NCBI RefSeq assembly: GCF_001461695.1
Contig: NZ_AUTC01000085.1
Coordinates: 1 to 64,000 of the forward strand
Direction of reading: 5' to 3'
DNA length: 64,000 bases
Origin: Sinorhizobium fredii USDA 205
Lineage (GTDB): Bacteria; Pseudomonadota; Alphaproteobacteria; Rhizobiales; Rhizobiaceae
Shown: piece by piece, positions 34,016 through 48,232 of the stretch
How positions within the stretch are numbered: position 1 is the stretch's first letter
How the letters are laid out: each line of letters starts with the position of its first letter
Made by a program: the position numbers and the translations under genes
Notes under the pieces: generated by a model
The model's database searches: none
What the model saw: the letters and a program-made list of their open reading frames with translations, nothing else
What the model was told of the DNA's origin: nothing

Positions 34016-34987
34016 ATGGTCAAACCGAGCAGAGCGGGCAGATGCCACATCTGGGGCAACCGAATGGGACGTCTGGCGCGCACTGCCGGGGCTACGCTGC
34101 TGTTCACAATGGCCCTTGCCGGTATCGGCAACGCCCGAACCGACGCTCCAGTCGCGCGCAAATGCGTCTACTCCGGTGTTTCCACGGCGAAGCCGCCGGT
34201 TTCCCTCTGCATCAGCCGAGAGAATTTCGCCCGGGACGTATGCGGCATCATCGAGCATTATGCCGAGGCGAACGGCCTGCCTGCCCCCTTCTTCGCACGG
34301 CTGATCTGGCGCGAAAGCCTCTTCCAGCCGGACGCCGTCAGCCCCAAGGGTGCCGAAGGGATCGCCCAGTTCATGCCCGGAACGGCGAAGCTACGTGGCC
34401 TGTCCAACAGCTTCGACGCCGTGGCCGCCCTCGGCAAGTCGGCCGAGTATCTGAGCGAGCTCAAGCTGCGCTACGGCAATCTCGGTTTCGCAGCTGCCGC
34501 CTACAATGCCGGCGAGGCCGGGCTGGAGCGGTTTCTGGAGATCGATTGGCTGCCCTACGAGACGCGCGACTACGTCCTGGCGATCACTGCCCACGCCGTG
34601 GAAGACTGGCGCGACAACCCGCCCAAATCGCTCGACCTCGCGCTCGACAAAAACAAGAACTTCCTGGATGGCTGCGTTGCGCTCGCCAACTCCCGGCAAC
34701 TGCGCGATATCGTCATCGTCGATGAGGCCCCCTGGGCACCTTGGGGCGTCCAATTGGCAGCACACTATCGGAAATCCGTGGCGCACCGCCTGTTCCTCAA
34801 TTCTGTCAAGCGCCTGCCGGCGCCAATCAGCCGCGAAAAGGCGCTTGTGGTGCGGGAACGCAATGGCAGTTTCGGTGGCAGAATACGCTATGCCGCCCGC
34901 ATCGGCCGTGAGACCCGTGCGGAGGCGGACAAACTCTGCGCCACCATTCGCCGCAGCGGCGGAGCCTGCATCGTCTTCAAGAACTGA
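34016..34987 (+). CDS. Lytic transglycosylase (SLT domain)
   Basis: 323 aa. A signal peptide after a long basic n-region (hydrophobic ~20-36) is followed by an SLT domain: the catalytic Glu in LIWRESLFQPDAVSPKGAEG, then QFMPGTA and AAAYNAGEAG. It cleaves peptidoglycan to 1,6-anhydromuramyl products. The C-terminus has a basic region with paired Cys (LCATIRRSGGACIVF), recalling a SPOR-like fold. GAGGAG four bases before ATG at 34016 decides the start; a longer frame would run into the sRNA terminator. Confidence 0.88.
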   Translation: MVKPSRAGRCHIWGNRMGRLARTAGATLLFTMALAGIGNARTDAPVARKCVYSGVSTAKPPVSLCISRENFARDVCGIIEHYAEANGLPAPFFARLIWRESLFQPDAVSPKGAEGIAQFMPGTAKLRGLSNSFDAVAALGKSAEYLSELKLRYGNLGFAAAAYNAGEAGLERFLEIDWLPYETRDYVLAITAHAVEDWRDNPPKSLDLALDKNKNFLDGCVALANSRQLRDIVIVDEAPWAPWGVQLAAHYRKSVAHRLFLNSVKRLPAPISREKALVVRERNGSFGGRIRYAARIGRETRAEADKLCATIRRSGGACIVFKN

Positions 34988-35030
34988 CTTGCCACAGCGG
35001 CGCCATCCGGTCTTGACTTGCGCGCCCACA

Positions 35031-35064
35031 AAAAAGCCCGCCGATCGGCGGGCTCCTTGTTTGC
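35031..35064. terminator. Bidirectional terminator between lytic transglycosylase and gyrA
   Basis: A perfect palindrome, AGCCCGCCGATCGGCGGGCT (35035-35054), flanked by five A on the left (T-tract for the minus strand, gyrA) and CCTTGTTTGCTT on the right. It lies between convergent genes. Confidence 0.8.
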
Positions 35065-35079
35065 TTATCGCTACCTCGG

Positions 35080-37863
<2,784 letters not shown>

Positions 37864-38165
37864 TGTCGATCACGATCTTTGTTCAGAATCAGTCAGTTCT
37901 TATAGCCGAATGCCGCTTCAAGCGCCAATTTTGGCCAATGGTTTTGAACAGTCTTTTGCCGGTGTAACGGGCTTTTCTAGGGCACGCCTGCGCCAATCGG
38001 GAGGACTTCCCCAACAGGCGCCGGATCTGCTGGCATGCTCCCGCGTCAACCGGGTTTAAGCCATCGCGCAGCACTTGGCTAGCGCCCCTTTCCAAGCACG
38101 CATGGCTTGCCTAACAATGTGGCCCTGCCACCGGGAATACCGGGGCCAATCCGGAGGGGGAACGG
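37864..38165. other. Divergent promoter region, gyrA / marC
   Basis: 302 bp with no credible gene. It should hold the gyrA promoter (minus) and the marC-family promoter (plus). No strong hairpin was seen. Confidence 0.45.
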
Positions 38166-38795
38166 ATGTTCGATTTGGATCTGTTGATCAACGCGTTGAC
38201 GACGCTGCTCGTCACACTCGATCCGCCTGGCCTTGCGCCGATCTTCCTGAGCCTCACGGTCGGATTGAGCCGGCAGGAGCGCTTCCAGGTTGCCACCCGC
38301 GGCTCGTTGATCGCCTTCTTCATTCTCGCTGCCTTTGCCCTCTTCGGCGACGGCATTCTTGGACTGCTGGGCATCTCGATCGGAGCCTTCCGCATCGCCG
38401 GCGGGCTGCTGCTCTTCTGGATCTCCTTCGAGATGATCTTCGAACGGCGCCAGGAGAGAAAAGAAAAGACCGGAGAAACGGCGGTGACCAAGGATCACAT
38501 TCACAACATCGCCGTCTTCCCCCTCGCCCTGCCGCTGATCGCGGGTCCCGGGGCGATCTCGGCAACCATTCTTCTCGGCAGTTCCCTTCCCTCGGTCATC
38601 GGTCGCGCGCAACTTCTCATCGTCATCGCCGCGTCGATGGCACTGCTCTTTCTGGCACTTGTGATCGCTGATCGGATCGACCGCTTTCTCGGCGTTACCG
38701 GTCGGGCGATCCTGACCCGCCTCCTCGGCGTCATCCTTGCGGCGCTGGCCGTGCAGTTCGTCGTCGATGGCGTGCGCTCGGCATTTCAAGTCTAG
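38166..38795 (+). CDS. MarC family integral membrane protein
   Basis: 209 aa with six membrane segments. The opening DLLINALTTLLVTLDPPGLAPIFL and the PLALPLIAGPGAIS stretch (repeated Asp/Pro-Gly turn) are diagnostic of MarC/UPF0056. Family members were once thought to be multidrug transporters, but E. coli MarC is not; the function is open. GGAGGGGGAACGG just upstream gives a strong ribosome site. It is convergent with ssb across a bidirectional terminator. Confidence 0.9.
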   Translation: MFDLDLLINALTTLLVTLDPPGLAPIFLSLTVGLSRQERFQVATRGSLIAFFILAAFALFGDGILGLLGISIGAFRIAGGLLLFWISFEMIFERRQERKEKTGETAVTKDHIHNIAVFPLALPLIAGPGAISATILLGSSLPSVIGRAQLLIVIAASMALLFLALVIADRIDRFLGVTGRAILTRLLGVILAALAVQFVVDGVRSAFQV

Positions 38796-38810
38796 CCCGA
38801 GAAAACGCAA

Positions 38811-38842
38811 CGGCCCGCTCAGAGGCGGGCCGAATGTTTTTG
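38811..38842. terminator. Bidirectional terminator between marC and ssb
   Basis: CGGCCCGC (38811-38818) pairs with GCGGGCCG (38825-38832). TGTTTTTG follows on the plus strand, and CGTTTTCTC on the minus strand. Confidence 0.75.
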
Positions 38843-38860
38843 CGGGTTTAATCCTGCCGA

Positions 38861-39373
38861 TTAGAACGGGATGTCGTCGTCCAGATCGCGCGATAGGTTG
38901 CCGCCCTGGTTCGACTGGCCGCCGGAACGTCCGCCACCGGCGGATTGCCGCGGCTGATCGTAGTCTTCATAACCGCCACCGCCGAAATCGCTGCCGCCGC
39001 GAGCTGCGCCGCCGCCTTCGCCGCGGCCGTCGAGCATCGTCAGCGTCGAATTGAAGCCCTGCAGCACGACTTCGGTCGTATAGCGATCATTGCCGGTCTG
39101 GTCCTGCCATTTGCGTGTCTGCAATTGGCCTTCGATGTAGAGCTTGGCGCCCTTCTTCACATATTGCTCCACCACCTTGCAGAGACCTTCGTTGAAGACG
39201 ACGACATTGTGCCATTCCGTCTTTTCACGGCGCTCGCCGCTGTTGCGGTCGCGCCAGGTCTCGGAAGTGGCGATCCTGAGGTTGGCGATCGGCCGGCCGT
39301 CCTGCGTGCGCCGGATTTCCGGGTCGGCCCCGACATTCCCGATCAAGATCACCTTGTTGACGCTACCAGCCAT
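38861..39373 (-). CDS. ssb: Single-stranded DNA-binding protein
   Basis: 170 aa. The N-terminal OB fold (residues ~1-110, opening [20 protein letters not shown]) is followed by a Gly/Arg/Gln-rich linker and the conserved acidic tip DLDDDIPF that recruits repair proteins. The start at 39373 gives the canonical N-terminus; a longer frame (39427) adds Arg/Lys-rich residues not found in the family. It is divergent from uvrA with a LexA box between them. Confidence 0.97.
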   Translation of the reverse strand: MAGSVNKVILIGNVGADPEIRRTQDGRPIANLRIATSETWRDRNSGERREKTEWHNVVVFNEGLCKVVEQYVKKGAKLYIEGQLQTRKWQDQTGNDRYTTEVVLQGFNSTLTMLDGRGEGGGAARGGSDFGGGGYEDYDQPRQSAGGGRSGGQSNQGGNLSRDLDDDIPF

Positions 39374-39515
39374 ATCGCTTTTCCCGTGTTTCCGCCGAAC
39401 CGCCGGCCCGGCTTTCAAATATCTCAAGAGCGCGCATCTTAGCGGCCAGCCGCCGCCGATACGCCCCGCATCCTACATAATCCACAGCTCATTTGGCAGG
39501 CCGCGGCTTATGTTT

Positions 39516-39530
39516 GTTCTTTTTTTGTTC
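39516..39530. promoter_or_regulatory. LexA (SOS) box between ssb and uvrA
   Basis: GTTC (39516-39519), seven T, GTTC (39527-39530): the alphaproteobacterial LexA consensus GTTC-N7-GTTC, centred between the divergent ssb and uvrA starts. uvrA and ssb are classical SOS genes in this group. Confidence 0.8.
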
Positions 39531-39638
39531 TAATATTCCCCTATTATCCTGTCAACCGAATCGCAATTGAGCCGCCTCTTTGCCGATTGCGCCTCGACAT
39601 GGGCGTTCTCGTCATTACATAGGAGGCTTTCAACCGAC

Positions 39639-42578
39639 ATGCAAAACTGGCTTCCGATGAGCGAACTCAAGACCCTCTCCATTCGCGGCGCGCGCGAGCA
39701 TAACCTCAAGGGCATTGACCTCGACCTGCCGCGCAACAAGTTGATCGTGATGACCGGCCTCTCGGGCTCCGGCAAGTCCTCGCTCGCCTTCGACACCATC
39801 TATGCGGAAGGTCAGCGCCGCTATGTCGAAAGCCTGTCGGCCTATGCCCGGCAGTTCCTGGAGATGATGCAGAAGCCGGATGTCGACCAGATCGACGGGC
39901 TGTCGCCGGCGATCTCGATCGAACAGAAGACGACGTCGCGCAACCCGCGCTCGACGGTCGGCACGGTCACCGAAATCTACGATTATCTGCGCCTGCTTTT
40001 CGCACGCGTCGGCGTTCCCTATTCGCCGGCGACGGGCCTGCCGATCGAGAGCCAGACGGTCAGCCAGATGGTCGATCGCGTCCTGGAATTCGGCGAAGGG
40101 ACGCGGCTTTACGTTCTCGCGCCGCTCGTGCGCGGCCGTAAGGGCGAGTACAAGAAAGAACTCGCCGAGCTGATGAAGAAGGGCTTCCAGCGCGTCAAGG
40201 TCGATGGCCAGTTCTATGAAATCGCCGATGTGCCGGCGCTCGACAAGAAATACAAGCACGACATCGATGTCGTCGTCGACCGCGTCGTCGTGCGGCCCGA
40301 CCTTGCCACCCGGCTTGCGGACAGCCTGGAAACCAGCCTGACGCTTGCCGACGGTCTGGCGATCGCCGAATTCGCCGACAAGCCGCTGCCGCCGGAAGAG
40401 ACGGCCGCCGGCGGCTCGGCCAACAAATCGCTCAATGAGACGCATGAGCGCATGCTGTTCTCGGAGAAATTCGCCTGCCCGGTCTCCGGCTTTACCATTT
40501 CGGAAATCGAACCGCGGCTATTCTCCTTCAACAACCCCTTCGGCGCCTGTTCGACCTGCGACGGTCTCGGCAGCCAGCAGAAGATCGACGAGGCGCTGAT
40601 CATTCCCGAGCCGAACCGGACCTTGCGGGACGGTGCCATTGCGCCGTGGGCAAAATCGACCTCGCCCTATTACAACCAGACGCTCGAGGCACTCGGCAAG
40701 GTCTTCGACTTCAAGCTCGGCAATCGCTGGAGCGAACTCTCCGAGGCGGCACAGAAGGCGATCCTGCACGGGACGGAAGAGAAGATCACCTTCCATTATC
40801 AGGACGGCGCGCGGTCCTATAACACGACGAAGACCTTCGAAGGCATCGTGCCCAATCTCGAGCGGCGCTGGAAGGAGACCGACAGTGCCTGGGCACGCGA
40901 GGAGATCGAGCGCTTCATGTCGGCGGCGCCCTGCCCCGCCTGCGCCGGTTACCGGCTGAAACCGGAGGCGCTGGCCGTCAAGATCGACAAGTCGCATATC
41001 GGCGAGCTCACCGACATGTCGATCCGTGCTGCCCGCGACTGGTTCGAAACGCTTCCCGAAAGGCTCAGCGCCAAGCAGAACGAAATCGCCGTGCGCATCC
41101 TCAAGGAAATCCGCGAGCGGTTGCGCTTCCTGAACGACGTCGGGCTCGAATATCTGAGCCTGTCGCGCAATTCCGGCACGCTTTCGGGCGGCGAGAGCCA
41201 GCGGATCCGGCTCGCATCGCAGATCGGCTCGGGCTTGACCGGCGTGCTCTATGTGCTCGACGAGCCGTCGATCGGCCTTCACCAGCGCGACAATGCCCGC
41301 CTGCTCGAGACGCTTCGGCATCTGCGCGACATCGGCAACACGGTGATTGTCGTCGAGCATGACGAGGATGCGATCCTGACCGCGGATCATGTGGTCGACA
41401 TCGGCCCGGCCGCCGGCATTCACGGTGGCGAGATCGTCGCCGAGGGCACGCCGCCGGATATCATGGCCAATCCCAAGTCGCTGACCGGCAAGTATCTGTC
41501 CGGCGAATTGTCCGTTGCCGTTCCCGGCGAACGGAGGAAACCGAAAAAGAAGAAGGAAATCACCGTCGTAGGCGCGCGGGCTAACAATCTGAAGAATGTG
41601 ACGGCATCGATCCCGCTGGGCGTCTTCACCGCCGTCACGGGCGTTTCGGGCGGCGGCAAGTCGACCTTCCTGATCGAGACGCTCTACAAGGCGGCCGCCC
41701 GCCGCGTCATGGGGGCGCGGGAAAACCCCGCCGACCACGACCGGATCGATGGCTTCGAGCATATCGACAAGGTGATCGACATCGACCAGTCGCCGATCGG
41801 CCGGACGCCGCGCTCCAACCCGGCCACCTATACCGGCGCCTTCACGCCGATTCGCGACTGGTTCGCCGGACTGCCGGAGGCGAAGACCCGCGGCTACCAG
41901 CCGGGCCGCTTCTCCTTCAACGTCAAGGGCGGACGCTGCGAGGCCTGCCAGGGCGACGGCGTGATCAAAATCGAAATGCATTTCCTGCCGGATGTCTACG
42001 TCACCTGCGACGTCTGCCATGGCAAGCGCTACAATCGCGAAACGCTCGACGTGCACTTCAAGGGCAAGTCGATCGCCGACGTTCTCGACATGACGGTCGA
42101 GGAAGGTGTCGAATTCTTCTCGGCCGTTCCCGCGGTGCGCGACAAGCTGGTGACGCTGAACCAGGTTGGGCTCGGCTATATCAAAATCGGCCAGCAGGCG
42201 AACACGCTGTCGGGCGGCGAAGCGCAGCGCGTCAAGCTCGCCAAGGAACTGTCGAAGCGCTCGACCGGACGCACGCTCTATATCCTCGACGAACCGACGA
42301 CCGGCTTGCATTTCCATGACGTAGCCAAGCTTCTTGAAGTGCTGCATGAGCTCGTCAACCAGGGCAACTCGGTCGTCGTGATCGAGCACAATCTCGAAGT
42401 CATCAAGACGGCCGACTGGGTCATCGACTTTGGCCCGGAAGGCGGCGACGGCGGCGGTGAGGTCATCGCGAAAGGAACGCCGGAAGACGTGGTCAAGGAA
42501 CCCCGCTCCTATACCGGTCAGTTCCTGAAGGAGCTCCTGGAGCGCCGGACGGTGAGGAAAGTGGTCGCGGCCGAGTAA
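39639..42578 (+). CDS. uvrA: Excinuclease ABC subunit A
   Basis: 979 aa from the ATG at 39639 (AGGAGG at 39621-39626); an internal Met at 39657 ([11 protein letters not shown]) gives the 973-aa form typical of annotated rhizobial UvrA. It is a damage sensor of nucleotide-excision repair. Two ABC ATPase halves are visible: Walker [10 protein letters not shown] near residue 45 and GVSGGGKST near 665, signature [10 protein letters not shown] and [12 protein letters not shown], plus zinc-binding Cys pairs (ACSTC; CEAC...CDVCHG). SOS-regulated through the LexA box upstream. Confidence 0.97.
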   Translation: MQNWLPMSELKTLSIRGAREHNLKGIDLDLPRNKLIVMTGLSGSGKSSLAFDTIYAEGQRRYVESLSAYARQFLEMMQKPDVDQIDGLSPAISIEQKTTSRNPRSTVGTVTEIYDYLRLLFARVGVPYSPATGLPIESQTVSQMVDRVLEFGEGTRLYVLAPLVRGRKGEYKKELAELMKKGFQRVKVDGQFYEIADVPALDKKYKHDIDVVVDRVVVRPDLATRLADSLETSLTLADGLAIAEFADKPLPPEETAAGGSANKSLNETHERMLFSEKFACPVSGFTISEIEPRLFSFNNPFGACSTCDGLGSQQKIDEALIIPEPNRTLRDGAIAPWAKSTSPYYNQTLEALGKVFDFKLGNRWSELSEAAQKAILHGTEEKITFHYQDGARSYNTTKTFEGIVPNLERRWKETDSAWAREEIERFMSAAPCPACAGYRLKPEALAVKIDKSHIGELTDMSIRAARDWFETLPERLSAKQNEIAVRILKEIRERLRFLNDVGLEYLSLSRNSGTLSGGESQRIRLASQIGSGLTGVLYVLDEPSIGLHQRDNARLLETLRHLRDIGNTVIVVEHDEDAILTADHVVDIGPAAGIHGGEIVAEGTPPDIMANPKSLTGKYLSGELSVAVPGERRKPKKKKEITVVGARANNLKNVTASIPLGVFTAVTGVSGGGKSTFLIETLYKAAARRVMGARENPADHDRIDGFEHIDKVIDIDQSPIGRTPRSNPATYTGAFTPIRDWFAGLPEAKTRGYQPGRFSFNVKGGRCEACQGDGVIKIEMHFLPDVYVTCDVCHGKRYNRETLDVHFKGKSIADVLDMTVEEGVEFFSAVPAVRDKLVTLNQVGLGYIKIGQQANTLSGGEAQRVKLAKELSKRSTGRTLYILDEPTTGLHFHDVAKLLEVLHELVNQGNSVVVIEHNLEVIKTADWVIDFGPEGGDGGGEVIAKGTPEDVVKEPRSYTGQFLKELLERRTVRKVVAAE

Positions 42579-42690
42579 TCGGGTGGCGGTTCGTTTTAGG
42601 ATCGAGCAAGGTTTGCGTGTCGCCTGCATCTGGACCGTGACCGATAAATGAGACGGGAAGCACGGGCGCGCTTTGGGTCGCGAGGAGAAA

Positions 42691-43497
42691 ATGATGGCAG
42701 AAGCAGGAAAGATCCGTGTCGGCATCGGCGGCTGGAATTTCGAGCCCTGGGAAAGCAGCTTCTATCCCTCCGACCTTCCGAAGAAGCGGCAGCTCGAATT
42801 CGCTGGCAAGGAACTGCGCGCCATCGAGGTCAACGGCACCTATTACAGCTCACAGAAGCCGGCGACCTTCGCCAAATGGGCCTCTGAGGTGCCGGATGGC
42901 TTCATATTCTCCCTGAAGGCAAGCCGCTTCGTGACGAATCGCAGGGTGCTGGCGGAGGCCGGCGAATCGATGGAGCGATTCCTGACGCAAGGCCTGACGG
43001 AACTCGGCGACCGGCTTGGTCCCATCCTGTGGCAGTTCGCCCCGACCAAGAAATTCGATCCGGAAGACTTCGAGGGCTTCCTGAAGCTGCTGCCGGAAAA
43101 GCAGGACGGCTTGAAGCTCCGGCACGTCGTCGAAGTCCGCCATCCTTCCTTCCAAGTGCCGGAGTTCGTCGGGCTCCTGGATAAACACAAAGTGGCGGCG
43201 GTTCTCGCCGAGCACGAGGATTATCCGATGATTGCCGACGTCACCGCGGATTTTGTCTATGCGCGGCTGCAGAAGGGCAGCGACGACGTCAAGACCTGCT
43301 ATCCGCCGGCCGGCCTCGACCTCTGGGCCGAAAGGCTCAAGACCTTTGCCGCCGGCGGCGAGCCGGATGGCTTGGAAAAGAGCGCGCCGGACCGAAAGGC
43401 GGAGAAGACGCCGCGCGACGTCTTTGCCTTTTTCATCAGCTCGGGCAAGGTCAATGCGCCGAACGGCGCCCGGGAATTGCAAGAGCGGGTTGGCTAA
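42691..43497 (+). CDS. DUF72 family protein
   Basis: 268 aa, a TIM-barrel-like DUF72 protein: opening KIRVGIGGWNFEPWESSFYP, then AIEVNGTYYSSQKPATFAKWA and FSLKASRFVTN. The family is broadly conserved, with reported links to nuclease activity or metal-binding, but no agreed function. GAGGAGA (42682-42688) precedes the ATG at 42691. It follows uvrA by 112 bp and may share its transcript. Confidence 0.88.
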   Translation: MMAEAGKIRVGIGGWNFEPWESSFYPSDLPKKRQLEFAGKELRAIEVNGTYYSSQKPATFAKWASEVPDGFIFSLKASRFVTNRRVLAEAGESMERFLTQGLTELGDRLGPILWQFAPTKKFDPEDFEGFLKLLPEKQDGLKLRHVVEVRHPSFQVPEFVGLLDKHKVAAVLAEHEDYPMIADVTADFVYARLQKGSDDVKTCYPPAGLDLWAERLKTFAAGGEPDGLEKSAPDRKAEKTPRDVFAFFISSGKVNAPNGARELQERVG

Positions 43498-44191
43498 CGC
43501 GCGAAATGCGCCGGTTTCGCGTAGGTGTGCGCAGCAATTCGAGGGGCGGTATCGGGCTTCAGATCCCGGCCTCGCAGCCACCACATGTAGTCGTTCGAAT
43601 CACAAAATCGAGCGCTTCACATTCCGGCGCGTTTCGCAATTGTCAGTAGAATTTCGGAATGCCCGTACCTGTTTTTTTACCCGTGAAAACTCTGATTTTC
43701 TGTCCGTCGTTGCCGCCTGTTGCAAGACAGCCACCCGAAGCCCCTGATTTTCAACGGATTGGTCGATGTCCCCGTTTTCCACAGTCGATCCACACAAGAT
43801 ATAGCGCTCAAAATTCCGTCACAAACCACCCCTTGACGCCCCAAGGCGATTCACGGTTAATGGGTTGCACGTTGCGACGGCGGCGGACCGGGAAATGAAG
43901 AGACCGGTTCATCCCCCAAATCGTCGGTTCTGGCATGTGGCTGAAGCGGATGACCCCGCGTGGCCGCGGCAGGAATTTTGCGCGATTTTTTGGGTCGCCG
44001 AAACGACATTCAGGCTGGCGTAAAGAACCTGTTAATACTATATTTAGTGTTTGCAGCCAGCATCACCACAAGATACTGGAGACCCGGGTTTGGGTTTCCT
44101 CTAGCGAACGGAAGCTGAAGCTGGCTGCGGGAGACCTCACGGCCTGGCGGGGTTAACTGCGCCCTGGCGCATGACAACAAAGGACGGGACA
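43498..44191. other. Long intergenic region upstream of nrdJ
   Basis: 694 bp, lower in GC than the flanks. Open frames up to ~80 codons lack ribosome sites. It contains a DnaA-box-like TTTTCCACA (43774-43782) and the NrdR-type operator pair at 44035-44081. I looked for a cobalamin riboswitch and did not find its conserved boxes. Confidence 0.5.
44035..44081 (+). promoter_or_regulatory. Paired NrdR operator upstream of nrdJ
   Basis: ATACTATATTTAGTGT (44035-44050) matches the palindromic NrdR box (ACACTATATATAGTGT) at 14 of 16 positions. A weaker copy, CCACAAGATACTGGAG (44066-44081), begins exactly 31 bases later, i.e. three helical turns, the usual spacing of NrdR dimers of boxes. Confidence 0.6.
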
Positions 44192-47100
44192 ATGAAGATC
44201 GAACGTCGGTTCACGAAGGCAGGGCAATCGGCCTACGCCGAGATAGAATTCCGCAAGGCGACGAGCGAGATCAAGAACCCGGACGGGTCGATCGTCTTCC
44301 GCCTGGCGGATATCGACGTGCCGGCGCAATTCTCCCAGGTTGCCGCCGACATTCTCGCGCAGAAATATTTCCGCAAGGCAGGCGTGCCGGCCAAGCTGAA
44401 GCGCGTCGAGGAGAACGACGTGCCCTCCTTCCTGTGGCGCTCGGTTCCCGACACCGAAGCACTGAAGGCGCTGCCGAAGGAGGAACAATACGGTTCCGAA
44501 ACCGACGCCCGGCAGGTTTTCGATCGGCTGGCCGGCACCTGGGCCTACTGGGGCTGGAAGGGCGGCTATTTCGAAACGGAAGAGGACGCCAGCGCCTTCC
44601 GCGACGAGCTTGCCTATATGCTCGCCACCCAGCGCGTCGCGCCGAACTCGCCACAATGGTTCAACACCGGCCTGCACTGGGCCTATGGCATTGACGGTCC
44701 CGGCCAGGGTCATTTCTATGTCGACCCTTTCACTGGGAAGCTGACGAAGTCGAAGTCGGCCTACGAGCACCCGCAGCCGCATGCCTGCTTCATCCAGTCG
44801 GTCGGCGACGACCTCGTCAACGAGGGCGGCATCATGGATCTGTGGGTGCGCGAGGCGCGCCTCTTCAAATACGGCTCGGGTACCGGCTCCAACTTCTCGC
44901 ATCTGCGCGCCGAGGGTGAAAAGCTCTCGGGCGGCGGCAAGTCCTCCGGCCTGATGAGCTTCCTGAAGATCGGCGACCGCGCCGCCGGCGCCATCAAGTC
45001 GGGCGGCACGACGCGCCGCGCCGCCAAGATGGTTGTTGTCGACATCGACCATCCGGATATCGAGGAATACATCAACTGGAAGGTCAAGGAAGAGCAGAAG
45101 GTCGCGGCTCTCGTCACCGGCTCGAAAATCGTCGCCAAGCACCTGAAGGCGATCATGAAAGCCTGCGTCAATTGCGACGGCAGCGACGATGCCTGCTTCG
45201 ACCCGAAGCAGAACCCGGCGCTGAAGCGCGAGATCCGCGCCGCCAAGCAGGCGCTGGTGCCGGAAAACTACGTCAAGCGCGTCATCCAGTTCGCCCGCCA
45301 GGGCTACAAGGACATTCAGTTCAAGACCTATGACACGGACTGGGATTCAGAGGCCTACCTCACTGTTTCCGGCCAGAACTCCAACAATTCCGTCTCGATC
45401 AAGGACGACTTCCTGCGCGCTGTCGAGGCGGATGGCGATTGGCACCTGACGGCCCGCAAGGACGGCCGCGTCATGAAGACGCTGAAGGCCCGCGATCTCT
45501 GGGAGTCGATCTCCTATGCGGCCTGGGCGTCAGCCGATCCGGGCCTGCACTTCAACACGACGATGAACGACTGGCACACCTGCCCGGCGGCAGGCCCGAT
45601 CCGCGCCTCGAACCCGTGCTCGGAATACATGTTCCTCGACGACACGGCCTGCAACCTCGCATCCTTGAACCTGATGCAATTCAAGGATGCCGCCACCAAG
45701 CGGATCAACATTGCCGACTACGAGCATGCGGTCCGTCTATGGACTGTCGTTCTCGAAGTCTCGGTGATGATGGCGCAGTTCCCGTCGCGCGAGATCGCCG
45801 AACTCTCCTATGAATACCGCACGCTCGGCCTCGGCTACGCCAATATCGGCGGCCTGCTGATGTCGACCGGCATTCCCTATGACTCGGCCGAAGGCCGTGC
45901 CATCGCCGGTGCGCTGACCGCGATCATGACCGGCGTTGCCTATGCGACTTCGGCGGAGATCTCGGCCAAGCTCGGCCCCTTCCCCGGCTTTGCGCCGAAC
46001 CGCGACAACATGCTGCGCGTCATGCGCAACCACCGCCTGGCAGCCCATGGCGAAACCGCCGGCTATGAGGGCTTGTCGGTCAACCCGGTCGCCCTCATCC
46101 ACGCCGATTGCCCGGACCAGGACCTGATCGCCCATGCCCAGAGCGCCTGGGACAAGGCCGTCGAACTTGGCGAGAAGCACGGCTATCGCAACGCCCAGGC
46201 GACCGTGATCGCGCCGACCGGCACGATCGGCCTCGTCATGGATTGCGACACCACCGGCATCGAGCCCGATTTCGCGCTGGTGAAATTCAAGAAGCTGGCC
46301 GGCGGCGGCTACTTCAAGATCATCAACCGGGCCGTCCCGGAGGCGCTGCGCACGCTTGGCTATTCGGAAAGCCAGATCGCCGAGATCGAGGCCTATGCCG
46401 TCGGACACGGCAACCTCAACCAGGCGCCGGCTATCAACCCGACAACGCTTAAGGCCAAGGGCTTTACCGACGAGAAGGTCGATGCCGTCAATGCGGCGCT
46501 GAAGTCCGCCTTCGACATCAAGTTCGTCTTCAACCAATGGACACTCGGTGCCGACTTCCTCAAGGGCACGCTGAAGGTCAGCGACGAGCAGCTCGCCGCG
46601 ATGGACTTCAACCTGCTCGAACACCTGGGCTTCTCCAGGAAGGACATCGAAGCCGCCAACATTCACGTCTGCGGTGCGATGACGCTCGAAGGCGCGCCGT
46701 TCCTGAGGGCCGAGCACCTGCCGGTCTTCGATTGCGCCAATCCCTGCGGCAAGATCGGTAAGCGCTACCTTTCGGTCGAAAGCCATATCCGCATGATGGC
46801 GGCTGCCCAGCCGTTCATCTCGGGCGCGATCTCCAAGACGATCAACATGCCGAACGAGGCGACCGTCGAGGATTGCAAAAACGCCTACATGCTCTCCTGG
46901 AAGCTGGCGCTGAAGGCCAACGCCCTCTATCGCGATGGCTCCAAGCTGTCGCAGCCGCTGAACGCCTCGCTGATCGAGGACGAGGAGGACGAGGAGGCGA
47001 TCGAGGAACTGCTGCAGGCGCCGACGGCCGCTCAGGCCGTCGCCGTCACCGAGAAGATCGTCGAGCGCGTCATCGAAAAGGTCATCCGCGCCCGTGAAAA

Positions 47101-47983
47101 GCTGCCGAACCGCCGTCAGGGCTATACCCAGAAGGCGATCGTCGGCGGCCACAAGGTCTACTTGCGCACCGGCGAGTTCGGCGACGGCCGCCTCGGCGAG
47201 ATTTTCATCGACATGCACAAGGAAGGCGCCGCCTTCCGGGCGATGATGAACAACTTCGCCATCGCCATCTCGCTCGGCCTGCAATATGGCGTGCCGCTCG
47301 AGGAATATGTGGAGGCCTTCACCTTCACCAAATTCGAGCCGGCCGGCATGGTCCAGGGCAATGACGCGATCAAGAACGCCACGTCGATCCTCGACTACGT
47401 GTTCCGCGAACTCGCCGTTTCCTATCTCGGCCGCCACGACCTCGCCCATGTCGACACCTCCGACTTCAGCAACACGGCGCTCGGCCGCGGCATCCAGGAA
47501 GGCAAGACCAACCTCGTCTCGACCGGCTGGACGCGCGGCTACAAGCCGACGGTCGTCGGCGGCACGGGCGACCGCTCGGAGCCGAAGGGGGCCTCGACCG
47601 GCGCTCCGGCCCGCGCCTCGGGCGGCGCCACGGTGACCTCGATCGCCGGCAATGCCGTCCGCAAACTCGAGCCGGCAACCGCTGCTGCAACCTCGGAAGT
47701 CGTCGCCTTCAAGCGCGACTATGAGGAGCGCGCCGCCGAGCTTGCCGAGGAGATCGCGGACGAAGTCGAACAGGAAGTAACCGCTCTGTTCTCCGACAGG
47801 GCCGCAGCGGAAGCCGCCTCTGCCAAGAGCGACGCCAAGAAGGTCGAAGCGGAACGCCGCGCCCGCTCCATCATGCAGGGCTACACCGGCAACATGTGCT
47901 CCGAGTGCCAGAACTTCACGATGGTGCGGAACGGTACGTGCGAGAAGTGCGACACGTGTGGTGCTACGAGCGGGTGCAGCTGA
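44192..47983 (+). CDS. nrdJ: Vitamin B12-dependent (class II) ribonucleotide reductase
   Basis: 1263 aa. It reduces ribonucleoside di- or triphosphates using an adenosylcobalamin-derived thiyl radical. It has NPCSEYMF and related active-site segments, the long rhizobial insertions, an Ala/Glu-rich coiled region (~residues 1180-1240) and a Cys-rich C-terminus (CSECQNF...CEKCDTCGA). In sinorhizobia this is the only RNR, making growth and symbiosis cobalt-dependent. AAGGACGGGA before ATG at 44192 sets the start; a frame 7 codons longer is less likely. Paired NrdR boxes lie upstream. Confidence 0.97.
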   Translation: MKIERRFTKAGQSAYAEIEFRKATSEIKNPDGSIVFRLADIDVPAQFSQVAADILAQKYFRKAGVPAKLKRVEENDVPSFLWRSVPDTEALKALPKEEQYGSETDARQVFDRLAGTWAYWGWKGGYFETEEDASAFRDELAYMLATQRVAPNSPQWFNTGLHWAYGIDGPGQGHFYVDPFTGKLTKSKSAYEHPQPHACFIQSVGDDLVNEGGIMDLWVREARLFKYGSGTGSNFSHLRAEGEKLSGGGKSSGLMSFLKIGDRAAGAIKSGGTTRRAAKMVVVDIDHPDIEEYINWKVKEEQKVAALVTGSKIVAKHLKAIMKACVNCDGSDDACFDPKQNPALKREIRAAKQALVPENYVKRVIQFARQGYKDIQFKTYDTDWDSEAYLTVSGQNSNNSVSIKDDFLRAVEADGDWHLTARKDGRVMKTLKARDLWESISYAAWASADPGLHFNTTMNDWHTCPAAGPIRASNPCSEYMFLDDTACNLASLNLMQFKDAATKRINIADYEHAVRLWTVVLEVSVMMAQFPSREIAELSYEYRTLGLGYANIGGLLMSTGIPYDSAEGRAIAGALTAIMTGVAYATSAEISAKLGPFPGFAPNRDNMLRVMRNHRLAAHGETAGYEGLSVNPVALIHADCPDQDLIAHAQSAWDKAVELGEKHGYRNAQATVIAPTGTIGLVMDCDTTGIEPDFALVKFKKLAGGGYFKIINRAVPEALRTLGYSESQIAEIEAYAVGHGNLNQAPAINPTTLKAKGFTDEKVDAVNAALKSAFDIKFVFNQWTLGADFLKGTLKVSDEQLAAMDFNLLEHLGFSRKDIEAANIHVCGAMTLEGAPFLRAEHLPVFDCANPCGKIGKRYLSVESHIRMMAAAQPFISGAISKTINMPNEATVEDCKNAYMLSWKLALKANALYRDGSKLSQPLNASLIEDEEDEEAIEELLQAPTAAQAVAVTEKIVERVIEKVIRAREKLPNRRQGYTQKAIVGGHKVYLRTGEFGDGRLGEIFIDMHKEGAAFRAMMNNFAIAISLGLQYGVPLEEYVEAFTFTKFEPAGMVQGNDAIKNATSILDYVFRELAVSYLGRHDLAHVDTSDFSNTALGRGIQEGKTNLVSTGWTRGYKPTVVGGTGDRSEPKGASTGAPARASGGATVTSIAGNAVRKLEPATAAATSEVVAFKRDYEERAAELAEEIADEVEQEVTALFSDRAAAEAASAKSDAKKVEAERRARSIMQGYTGNMCSECQNFTMVRNGTCEKCDTCGATSGCS

Positions 47984-48042
47984 GTATGGATTTAGCTGCT
48001 GCTGCTGCAGCAGTTGAGAAACCAATCTTAGAATTGCACACG

Positions 48043-48064
48043 TCCGGGCAGGCAACTGCCCGGA
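48043..48064 (+). terminator. Hairpin after nrdJ
   Basis: TCCGGGCA (48043-48050) with TGCCCGGA (48057-48064), 60 bases after the nrdJ stop; no U-tract. A CTG/CAG-rich dyad (47996-48013) lies closer to the stop. Together they are a weak 3' boundary. Confidence 0.4.
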
Positions 48065-48232
48065 AAGATCGAAGGCAACAATTCAGAAACTACCGCCACC
48101 AGCCGTTGTGGGGGAGAGCGACAATGTTGGAGGCAAGGGAATCTCGGACCGAACGGCACGTAGATCCGATGGACTGACATTTGCGGATGCCGCAATTTGC
48201 TCTCGCTAGACGAATCAAGAATCGGAGATTCC

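Noticed and set aside
40518-42725. 735-codon open frame antisense to uvrA
   Set aside because: Shadow of uvrA; composition-driven.
43575-43610. tRNA-like T-loop GTTCGAATC
   Set aside because: No acceptor, D or anticodon arms can be built around it.
43774-43782. DnaA box-like TTTTCCACA
   Set aside because: Single imperfect site without an AT-rich unwinding region or further boxes; not an origin.
43498-44191. Cobalamin riboswitch before nrdJ
   Set aside because: The conserved B12-box blocks (e.g. GCCACTG near a long helical core) are absent; only NrdR-like boxes are seen.
45737-48055. 772-codon open frame antisense to nrdJ
   Set aside because: Same reason; low-complexity RR/GD-rich text mirrors the codon bias of nrdJ.
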